From IMG/VR virus record IMGVR_UViG_3300017991_003853, positions 1 through 28,850 of that record: DNA of 28,850 nt, one strand, 5' to 3'. Positions 7,895 through 13,757 of this stretch are shown one piece after another. Below the pieces are notes generated by a model. It saw only the letters and a program-made list of their open reading frames with translations. It searched no databases and had not been told where the DNA came from. The position numbers were made by a program, and so were the translations under genes. Positions within the stretch are counted from its first letter, which is position 1; each line of letters begins with the position of its first letter. This stretch comes from a virus.

Positions 7895-8864
7895 CATCAA
7901 CGATCCGGACTTTGTAGAGAATTTTGATTTGTCAAAGATGACGGTGGGTTCCGTCGGTTTTGGCTATGTAGGAAAAGCGGTAATCTCGTTCTTCGAGGAT
8001 GACTGTTCTACTTTAGTGTATGACAAATATCAGGAAGGTTTTGACACTCTTGAGAACGTCGTTCGCGAGAGCCACATCATTTTTGCATGTGTGCCGACGC
8101 CGATGGAGAAGGACGGTTCTTGTCACACCGGCATCGTAGAGAGCGTGCTTAATGACATAAAGACGACAGCGAAGAACGTGGGTCGCGATGTCAGCGAGTT
8201 TGTTGTTATCATTAAAAGCACCGTGTGGCCGGGCTTCACCGAGAAGATGCAGGCGGAGAGCGGGCTCCGCGTTCTGTTTTCTCCTGAGTTTCTCACGGAG
8301 AAGAACAGCATCGAGGATTTTGAGACCATCGAGCGCGTCATTTTGGGCGGTGATGAGGAGGACGCTCTTGTCGTCGGCAAATTCTTTGAGAGGAAAATCA
8401 TGTTAAAAAATGATGGCATGATTTTTCAGTGCGGCCCGACGACGGCTGAACTGTGTAAGCTCTTTACGAATGCAATTCTTGCAACGAAGGTAATCTTTGG
8501 AAATGAGATGTATCTGCTTTGTAATGAGCTGGGTGTTGATTACGATGAGGTGAAGCTGTTGGCGTGTCTCGATTACAGGAGAATTGCGAACAGTCACTTG
8601 GACGTGCCAGGTCCGGACGGAGATTTAGGTTACGGTGGCCACTGTTTTAGCAAAGATGTTAATAACTTACGTCATTTTTGTGCATCTGTTGGTTTAAAAG
8701 AAAAGCTTTTTTCTGTCATCCTTGATAGGAATGATGAAATTAGAACCAATAGAGATTGGGAAGAAATGGAAGGTCGAGCTGTTATAGGTGATTATAGCAA
8801 AAAGTCGGTAAGCACTGACCAGAAAGACTATTTAGTGCATGCCGATGACAAAGAAAAATTGTGA
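7887..8864 (+). CDS. UDP-glucose/GDP-mannose dehydrogenase family protein, short form
   Basis: A 325-residue protein with NAD-binding VGFGYVGKAV (residues 23-32), CVPTP, STVWPGFTE, SPEFLTEKNSI, the central-helix N and K in FTNAILATKV, and the catalytic Cys253 in GYGGHCFSKDV. These are the signature steps of NAD-dependent four-electron oxidation of UDP-glucose (or ManNAc/GDP-mannose) to the uronate. Typical enzymes have 390-450 residues; here most of the C-terminal UDP-binding domain is absent and the last 25 residues overlap the endonuclease gene. Short phage versions exist, but loss through the neighbouring insertion is possible. GAGGGAA at 7874-7880 supports ATG 7887. Confidence 0.85.
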   Translation: MVSINDPDFVENFDLSKMTVGSVGFGYVGKAVISFFEDDCSTLVYDKYQEGFDTLENVVRESHIIFACVPTPMEKDGSCHTGIVESVLNDIKTTAKNVGRDVSEFVVIIKSTVWPGFTEKMQAESGLRVLFSPEFLTEKNSIEDFETIERVILGGDEEDALVVGKFFERKIMLKNDGMIFQCGPTTAELCKLFTNAILATKVIFGNEMYLLCNELGVDYDEVKLLACLDYRRIANSHLDVPGPDGDLGYGGHCFSKDVNNLRHFCASVGLKEKLFSVILDRNDEIRTNRDWEEMEGRAVIGDYSKKSVSTDQKDYLVHADDKEKL

Positions 8865-9597
8865 GATTTGTGGTTCTGAGTTTAAAACATATGTGAAGCC
8901 GTCTCGCCCTGAACGTGCTACTAGGACTTGCTCTAAAGAATGTCTTAAGAAACTTAAAAGTAAGATTTTCTCTGGGAAAGGAAATCCCGCTTATGGCAGG
9001 ACGTATAGAACGAAAGAGACGCATCCTGAGTGGGCTGCGAAAGTCTCAAAGACTAGCAAAGAGAGAAAGATAAATTCTGGTGAAAAGAACGGAATGAAGA
9101 AGCCAGAGTTTCGTAAGAAGGCTTCAATTTCTGCAAAGAAGAAATTTGAAAATCAAGAAATGAGGGATTTAATTTCTCGTGGTGTCGCAAGAGCATGGGC
9201 TCGCGGAGACTTCGACGGCGTTCGTGTTGGACAATGTTCGTGGCATGATTACGAGAAGAAAGACGGCCAAACAATAAAATGCCAGGGTCTCTGGGAGTTA
9301 GAATTTGCTAGGTATCTCGATGAGAACGACATCAAGTTCGACGCACATGTCGGGCGAATTCCCTACGTCGATGACGACGGGAACGAGCGCTCATACTATC
9401 CTGACTTCTATTTCATCGAAGAAGATAAATATGTTGATGTGAAGAACCCATATTACGAGACGGCTCATGCTTCAAAAATTGAAGCTGTAAAACGAGATAA
9501 TCCGAACATAGAACTTGAAGTATACGGATGGAAAAAGCTGGCAGAGTTGAACATCCCGCTATCAGGTTTTAGTGAAGGAAGGTTTGATGTCATCTAA
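8839..9597 (+). CDS. Free-standing homing-endonuclease-like protein: zinc finger, NUMOD3-like repeats, PD-(D/E)XK nuclease
   Basis: A 252-residue protein. N-terminus: four-cysteine finger (Cys8, Cys11, Cys31, Cys35). Middle: Lys/Arg-rich segment with GKGNPAYGRTYR and GEKNGMKKPEFRKKAS, resembling NUMOD3 DNA-binding modules of homing endonucleases. C-terminus: WELEFARYL (Glu153/155), YPDF (Asp189) and DVK (Asp200, Lys202), the layout of a PD-(D/E)XK nuclease core. It overlaps the dehydrogenase by 26 bp and the phosphatase by 11 bp and has no link to sugar chemistry, as expected for a mobile gene. The first part looks more A/T- and Lys-rich than its neighbours. ATG 8845 is an alternative start. 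Other nuclease roles cannot be excluded. Confidence 0.75.
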   Translation: MPMTKKNCEICGSEFKTYVKPSRPERATRTCSKECLKKLKSKIFSGKGNPAYGRTYRTKETHPEWAAKVSKTSKERKINSGEKNGMKKPEFRKKASISAKKKFENQEMRDLISRGVARAWARGDFDGVRVGQCSWHDYEKKDGQTIKCQGLWELEFARYLDENDIKFDAHVGRIPYVDDDGNERSYYPDFYFIEEDKYVDVKNPYYETAHASKIEAVKRDNPNIELEVYGWKKLAELNIPLSGFSEGRFDVI

Positions 9598-9928
9598 GAC
9601 GATAGTGATGGACCTGGACGGGACGTTGTGCTCACAGGAGAGGACGGGGACGTATCACCTAGCGAAGCCAAAGACTGAGGTAATTCGCAAGGTCAATTTG
9701 CTTTGGACTGAGGGATACAAGATTGTCATCTTCACGGCTCGCGGCATGAGCGCCTGCTCTGGCAATGTTGAGTTCATCGAGGAGAACTACCGCGAGATGA
9801 CTGAAACGTGGCTGAAAGACAATCGTGTTTGTTACGATGAGCTCAGGTTCGGCAAAGAAGATGCTATGTATTTCGTTGATGACAAGGGTCTTACACCAAA
9901 GGAATTCGTTAATACGGAGTTTGAATGA
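9587..9928 (+). CDS. HAD-family phosphatase, EcbF/BcbF capsule-biosynthesis type
   Basis: ATG 9587 is preferred over the upstream GTG 9572 because GAAGGAAGG lies just before it; this gives 113 residues. HAD motif I is MDLDGTLC (Asp9, Asp11), motif II IFTARGM, and motif III/IV FGKEDAMYFVDDKG with the acidic pair. The GTYHLAKP segment and the spacing of GNVEFIEENYREMTETWL match the small cap-less EcbF/BcbF phosphatases found in capsule gene clusters. A likely role is to dephosphorylate a sugar phosphate; in this operon it could stand in for the heptose-1,7-bisphosphate phosphatase GmhB, which is inference. It overlaps the nucleotidyltransferase as ATGA. Confidence 0.83.
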   Translation: MSSKTIVMDLDGTLCSQERTGTYHLAKPKTEVIRKVNLLWTEGYKIVIFTARGMSACSGNVEFIEENYREMTETWLKDNRVCYDELRFGKEDAMYFVDDKGLTPKEFVNTEFE

Positions 9929-10341
9929 GAGTATTCACGAACGGTTGCTTTGACCTGTTCCATGTAGGCCATCTTCAGACAATAGAGTATGCAGAATGGC
10001 TCGCTGGAGACGATGGTCAGGTGTGGGTCGGCATCAACAGTGATGAAAGTGTGAGACGTCTCAAGGGAGATGACAGGCCAATCATTAGACAATGGGAACG
10101 TCTTCGTATCGTAAGCAATCTTTATATGGTTTATGGCGTCCATATTTTCGATGAAGACACTCCATACGAGCTTATCAAGCGAGTTAAACCAGATATTATC
10201 GTGAAAGGACCAGAGTATGCCGGACTTGAAGACACTGTGGTCGGCGCGGACATTGCTGAGGTTCGCATCGTTCCTAAAGAATATCATGCAGAGGGTGTCT
10301 CGACTTCTGCTATCATTGAGAAAATAAAGAATGGTCCCTAA
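9925..10341 (+). CDS. Sugar-1-phosphate nucleotidyltransferase, HldE C-terminal (ADP-heptose synthase)-like
   Basis: A 138-residue cytidylyltransferase-fold enzyme. TNGCFDLFHVGHL contains the nucleotide-binding HxGH motif (His13, His16); VGINSDESVRRLKGDDRPII, the DTPYELI segment, PDIIVKGPEY and the final VSTSAII (ISSTxxI-like) follow the HldE/RfaE C-terminal domain closely. Known reaction: heptose-1-phosphate plus ATP gives ADP-heptose. Glycerol-3-phosphate cytidylyltransferase is the main alternative, but VKGPEY and RPII favour the HldE type. GGAG at 9916-9919 supports ATG 9925. The following gene is an HldE-type kinase overlapping by 11 bp, so the bifunctional HldE appears here as two proteins in swapped order. 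Confidence 0.85.
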   Translation: MRVFTNGCFDLFHVGHLQTIEYAEWLAGDDGQVWVGINSDESVRRLKGDDRPIIRQWERLRIVSNLYMVYGVHIFDEDTPYELIKRVKPDIIVKGPEYAGLEDTVVGADIAEVRIVPKEYHAEGVSTSAIIEKIKNGP

Positions 10342-11269
10342 GAAAGTTCTCGTAATAGGCGATATAATTTACGATCGCTACGTTTACGTTAAGACTGAGC
10401 GGATGAGCCAGGAGGCGTCGGACGTTCCAATTTATGACGTAGAGGAAGAAGATGAAGTGAGATTGGGAGGTGCTGCAAATGTAGCAGCTAACATTCAGGC
10501 TCTTGGCGGCGATGAAGTTGAGGTATATGTATCTGGCATTTGTGGTGTGGGTGAGCAGTATGAGATGACGCATCATGGTCTCATACCAAACAGGTGCTAT
10601 GCATCACGTGACCGTATGGAGAAGTGTAGGTTCATCGACGGTGCCACACATATCTTTCGTGTTGATAACAGAAAGAAGTTTAGCAGCAGCGATGTTTGCA
10701 TCTTTGAAGATAAGATGGAGAGGACAACCTTTGACTTCGACGCCGTCATCTTCTCCGATTATGATAAAGGAACGATAACGAAGTCAATCGTCAAAAAAGC
10801 AATTGAAAGCGACGCGCTCGTCATCGTCGATAGCAAACGCCCGTGCCTCAGCATGTATCGTGGTGCCGACGTCCTGACGTTCAATCTTGAGGAGTTCAGT
10901 CATCAGATATACAGGAGCGAATATCCATACGTTGAGGAGCTTTTTAAATATGTAGTGATAACGATGGGCGCCGCTGGTGCTCGACTTCATTGGATTGATA
11001 GCATCGATACATCTATACCGCCGGGTGTCGTCAAGGGTAGATACAAGGTTTCGTCGATGGAGTTTGAGGCGACCGACATTGATGACGTCGTCGATACAAC
11101 AGGTTGCGGAGACACTCACACTGCGGCAATAACGATGGGTCTGCTGAGAGATCCAGGAAACATCATCGATAGCATAATTTACGCCAACAAGTGTGCTGCC
11201 ATCGCGGTTCAGAGGTTTGGCACAACGAGAGTGAGCAAATGGGACTTATCGAAAGCATCTGCGGAATAA
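10331..11269 (+). CDS. PfkB-family sugar kinase, HldE N-terminal-like, copy 2
   Basis: A 312-residue ribokinase-fold protein. VLVIGDIIYDRYVY at the N-terminus, LGGAANVAANIQALGG as the lid motif, and FSDYDKGT followed by VIVDSKRP, as in HldE/RfaE kinases. The ATP/anion-hole motif reads DTTGCGDTHTAA: the catalytic Asp261 is kept but the usual Ala of G-A-G-D is Cys. It is only distantly similar to copy 1 (2101-3027), so it may use a different sugar. It overlaps the nucleotidyltransferase gene by 11 bp, consistent with a split HldE. The M15 peptidase gene starts within its last 31 bp. Confidence 0.84.
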   Translation: MVPKKVLVIGDIIYDRYVYVKTERMSQEASDVPIYDVEEEDEVRLGGAANVAANIQALGGDEVEVYVSGICGVGEQYEMTHHGLIPNRCYASRDRMEKCRFIDGATHIFRVDNRKKFSSSDVCIFEDKMERTTFDFDAVIFSDYDKGTITKSIVKKAIESDALVIVDSKRPCLSMYRGADVLTFNLEEFSHQIYRSEYPYVEELFKYVVITMGAAGARLHWIDSIDTSIPPGVVKGRYKVSSMEFEATDIDDVVDTTGCGDTHTAAITMGLLRDPGNIIDSIIYANKCAAIAVQRFGTTRVSKWDLSKASAE

Positions 11270-12006
11270 TCAGAAAGAAGGAGTTTGGAAAGACTTTTGA
11301 GGAAGAGAGTGAGCTTTCTTTTGTTGAAAAGGTTTTTGATGCGCATGGTAATTGTGAGACGCTGTTTGAGGAGTTTCATGGTCCGGCGGAGATACCTAGC
11401 AATAGAACAGAGCTCTATGCTCTTTACGGTCGCGCTCCTAAAGAGAAGAAGCATCTTGCATTTCCAAAATGTAGAATGACCACTGTCAAGAAACTGCCTG
11501 GCAATTGGAATAACGGTTCTGGAAAGCTGCACGTCGCAGAATACGTAGCTCCATATCTCCAAGAAGCATTAAGAAGGGTTGACACGGTGGCTGGGCTGGT
11601 CGAGGTGGATAGAATGGGCTCATACTGTCATCGTCACATCAGACATGATGAGAGCAGACCGCTCAGTTATCATTCATGGGGAGCAGCCATTGACATTGAC
11701 CCGCATAAGAATAAGTCAAAGTATCGAGCAAAAACGTGGTCTGACAACATGAAGTGTGGCCCGATACCACCACCGTTTAGCAAAGAATGGATGGAACTGT
11801 GGCCGAATGGTGTGTCATATGGAATGGTTAGAATATTCAAGTCATGTGGTTTTACGTGGGGCGGAGATTGGGGACACGGTGATTGGGAGAGCTGCGTCCA
11901 GGAATTCGGTGTGGGATATGAAAGCCCGTCGGTGGGCCAGTGTGTTCGCGACTGGAAGAAAGTGTCTTACACTGACCCGATGCACTTTCAGTTGGTCGGT
12001 CGCTAA
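11239..12006 (+). CDS. M15-family peptidase (D-Ala-D-Ala carboxypeptidase/endopeptidase-like lysin)
   Basis: A 255-residue protein from ATG 11239; the longer frame back to 11191 would lie deep in the kinase gene. The M15 zinc motif S-x-H-x2-G-x-A-x-D is present as SYHSWGAAID (His145, Asp152), with the distal DPMH (Asp246, His249) supplying catalytic acid and third ligand positions. Such enzymes cut peptide stems of peptidoglycan. The first about 100 residues are not recognised and have no signal peptide. It may be an endolysin or a virion-borne peptidase used in entry; its position directly before the tail genes leaves both open. It is the last gene of the overlapping chain and ends just before a promoter. 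Confidence 0.8.
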   Translation: MGLIESICGIIRKKEFGKTFEEESELSFVEKVFDAHGNCETLFEEFHGPAEIPSNRTELYALYGRAPKEKKHLAFPKCRMTTVKKLPGNWNNGSGKLHVAEYVAPYLQEALRRVDTVAGLVEVDRMGSYCHRHIRHDESRPLSYHSWGAAIDIDPHKNKSKYRAKTWSDNMKCGPIPPPFSKEWMELWPNGVSYGMVRIFKSCGFTWGGDWGHGDWESCVQEFGVGYESPSVGQCVRDWKKVSYTDPMHFQLVGR

Positions 12007-12012
12007 GAAGTA

Positions 12013-12041
12013 TTTACATCACATCATCGATGCGGTATAAT
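12013..12041 (+). promoter_or_regulatory. Sigma-70-type promoter
   Basis: TTTACA (12013-12018), a 17-bp spacer, and TATAAT (12036-12041): one mismatch to the -35 consensus and a perfect -10. It lies in the longest intergenic gap of the window (12007-12067), directly before a gene with a strong ribosome binding site. The spacer holds the 8-bp palindrome CATCGATG (12025-12032). Transcription would start near 12048. Confidence 0.75.
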
Positions 12042-12053
12042 GTAAAGAAGCTG

Positions 12054-12060
12054 AAGGAGA
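12054..12060 (+). promoter_or_regulatory. Strong ribosome binding site
   Basis: AAGGAGA, 7 nt before ATG 12068. It is among the best Shine-Dalgarno matches in the window and fixes the start of the 56-residue ORF. Confidence 0.75.
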
Positions 12061-12067
12061 ATAGAAA

Positions 12068-12238
12068 ATGAAGTTAGCACCAGAAGTTTTGATTGAGATT
12101 ATGTCCATCGTGCAGAGTGCATTGCTGACGCAGACAGATGCATCAGAAGCATTGAGGTCGATTGACCTCACTCCACAATTTGGAGATGATACGCTTATTC
12201 TTTCTGATGAGTATAAAGAGAGCAAGAAAGAAAACTAA
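12068..12238 (+). CDS. Small protein of unknown function (56 aa)
   Basis: ATG 12068 follows AAGGAGA at 7 nt and a near-consensus promoter, so this is the first gene of a new transcription unit. The 56 residues form an amphipathic N-terminal helix (VLIEIMSIVQSALL) followed by an acidic stretch and a charged tail ESKKEN. No cysteines, membrane segment or known motif are seen. Strong initiation signals suggest an abundantly made small phage protein. Function unknown. Confidence 0.7.
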   Translation: MKLAPEVLIEIMSIVQSALLTQTDASEALRSIDLTPQFGDDTLILSDEYKESKKEN

Positions 12239-12240
12239 GC

Positions 12241-12438
12241 ATGCCTACTTACAACTATCAATGTCCAAAGTGCAAGCGTATTTTGGAGATGAAGAATAAA
12301 GTATCAAATAGGCATGTTGCGCCGATGTGTTGTAATGATGGGTGCAACATTGATATGGAGCTCATTATTTCTAAGACGAGTTTCACTCTAAAGGGCTCTG
12401 GTTGGGCAAAAGATGGTTACACGAGAGATAAGAAATGA
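12241..12438 (+). CDS. FmdB-like zinc ribbon protein
   Basis: A 65-residue protein beginning MPTYNYQCPKC, the hallmark start of FmdB-type putative regulatory proteins (MPxYxYxCxxC). Zinc ligands are Cys8, Cys11 and probably Cys30 or 31 with Cys35. The ending FTLKGSGWAKDGYTRDKK also matches the family's FxLKGSGWxxDxY tail. FmdB proteins are small and poorly understood; one member was linked to formamidase regulation. In phages they occur near structural genes. Overlaps the next gene as ATGA. Confidence 0.88.
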   Translation: MPTYNYQCPKCKRILEMKNKVSNRHVAPMCCNDGCNIDMELIISKTSFTLKGSGWAKDGYTRDKK

Positions 12439-12767
12439 TGTTGGCATTTTTCTTAATTTCATTTTGTTTTAATGTGTTACTAGCGATTGCTCTCAGTCGC
12501 TTCATAACAAGAGCAAGACAACTTGATGACATAATGAACTTGGTAACGGATGATGTGAGTGTGTTCACAGAGTATCTGTTTGAGCAACTAAAGAAACCAA
12601 CATTTAGTAACTCTGATGAGATTAAGTCGTTATACAGAAATATGCGTGAGATGTCTGAGAGATTCGTGAATTTCATTGAAAACGCTGAGAGCGCAAGAAA
12701 TTTATCGGATCACACAGAAGATAAAAAAGAAAATACGCAGCACAATCCACCAGTATTTGTAGATTAG
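12435..12767 (+). CDS. Single-span membrane protein, unknown
   Basis: A 110-residue protein with one hydrophobic segment (residues 2-21, LAFFLISFCFNVLLAIAL) followed by positive residues (RFITRARQ), predicting an N-out or signal-anchor inner-membrane topology with a soluble C-terminal helix. The rest is acidic and helical. ATG 12435 overlaps the FmdB stop; ATG 12438 is an alternative. It could be a spanin-, holin- or membrane-anchor-like protein, but one span and a long soluble tail do not identify a class. Confidence 0.68.
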   Translation: MMLAFFLISFCFNVLLAIALSRFITRARQLDDIMNLVTDDVSVFTEYLFEQLKKPTFSNSDEIKSLYRNMREMSERFVNFIENAESARNLSDHTEDKKENTQHNPPVFVD

Positions 12768-12776
12768 GATAGATGA

Positions 12777-13445
12777 TTGGCACAATATTTCACAGAAGAA
12801 AATGACGAATATATCAAAAGGTATATAGAAGCAACGACAGACGAAGAGAAGCATGCCTTATTCAACGAAGGAATCAGACCGGCGTTTGAGAAACTTGTTG
12901 AAAATCTAATATATGTTTATAAATTTTATACTTTAGATGATGTAGAGACATTGAAGCAAGATTGCTTTGCAAATCTTTATGAAATGTTACCGAAATTTAA
13001 GCCGGAAAGAGGGACAAAGGGTTTTTCGTATTTCAATGTAATAGCAAGAAATTGGTTCATTCAAAAGACGAGAGAACGTGCGAAGAAGAATAACATAGAG
13101 AGGAATATACACGTTCAGATAGATAGAGAAGATATCAAAAACAATCCAGAAATGACTTTCTCATGTCACGAGAAGGACGTAGTAGAGAGGGAATTTTGGG
13201 TTAGCTTTTTCAATGAACTAGATTTTTGGAGAACGAAGCTGACGAAACCTAGTGAACGAGCTGTTCTTGAGGCCGTAATAGTCATCATGAAGAATTCAGA
13301 TAGCGTCGCTATTTATAACAAGAAAGCAGTTTACATGTTTCTGCGTGAGATGACAGGCTTAAATGAGAAGCAGGTTGCAATGTCTCTCAAGAAGATGAGA
13401 GAGCTATATGTGAAATGGAAGTTTAAGTATTACGACGAGGAATAG
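12777..13445 (+). CDS. Late-transcription sigma factor, T4 gp55-like
   Basis: A 222-residue protein with a sigma region 2-like block: LKQDCFANLYEMLPKFKPERG, then KGFSYFNVIARNWFIQKTRER (about residues 60-108). Sigma-70 region 2 shows the pattern of D/E-x-F-x2-L-W-x2-L-x2-F-x-P-E-R-G and S-Y-x3-I-A-R-N. The C-terminal part (EMTGLNEKQVAMSLKKM) resembles a helix-turn-helix but is short, as in gp55, which lacks a full region 4. Start is TTG 12777 with AGGAT at 12766-12770; the only close ATG (12773) is out of frame. It probably directs host polymerase to phage late promoters for the tail genes that follow. Confidence 0.78.
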   Translation: MAQYFTEENDEYIKRYIEATTDEEKHALFNEGIRPAFEKLVENLIYVYKFYTLDDVETLKQDCFANLYEMLPKFKPERGTKGFSYFNVIARNWFIQKTRERAKKNNIERNIHVQIDREDIKNNPEMTFSCHEKDVVEREFWVSFFNELDFWRTKLTKPSERAVLEAVIVIMKNSDSVAIYNKKAVYMFLREMTGLNEKQVAMSLKKMRELYVKWKFKYYDEE

Positions 13446-13448
13446 ATA

Positions 13449-13757
13449 GTGAGTAAAAAGTCAAGTGGGTATATCGATAAGGCGTTTGAGAATATCGAGA
13501 AAGATAGAGAGAAGCTTGAAGATCTCTATGACGAAATTCTCAAGCTAACAAAAGCAGACCCACTTGTAATAGCAACTGTCGGTGAGCCGCTCGTGAAGAT
13601 AGTAGATAGCTTGACGAAACAGAATTCTCAGGTCGTTGAACTTGCTAAAATAAAGCAAAAAGAAGAATTAGTAGCTAAAAAGACACCCACTGACAGTGGT
13701 TTCGATCAGGATGAAGAAGAAGAATTGTGGCATGAGATTGACCATCGTGTAGAGTGA
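13449..13757 (+). CDS. Small acidic helical protein, unknown (102 aa)
   Basis: GTG 13449 with GAGG at 13437-13440 gives 102 residues. The protein is rich in Lys, Glu and Leu, with predicted coiled-coil helices (KDREKLEDLYDEILKL) and an acidic C-terminus (FDQDEEEELWHEIDHRVE). No known domain. Its place between the sigma factor and the baseplate genes could mean a transcription co-factor (comparable in setting to T4 gp33, the sigma co-activator) or a virion chaperone; both are guesses. TGATG overlap with the next gene. Confidence 0.62.
   Translation: MSKKSSGYIDKAFENIEKDREKLEDLYDEILKLTKADPLVIATVGEPLVKIVDSLTKQNSQVVELAKIKQKEELVAKKTPTDSGFDQDEEEELWHEIDHRVE

Noticed and set aside
8394-8425. 9-bp inverted repeat with 14-nt loop in the dehydrogenase gene
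   Set aside because: A/T-rich arms and long loop make a chance match plausible; no terminator features.
10363-10368. TATAAT within the second kinase gene
   Set aside because: No -35 element at a suitable distance and it lies in coding sequence near the start of a gene.
11191-11238. Upstream extension of the M15 peptidase
   Set aside because: The extra 16 residues lie within the kinase gene and resemble nothing; ATG 11239 gives a natural N-terminus.
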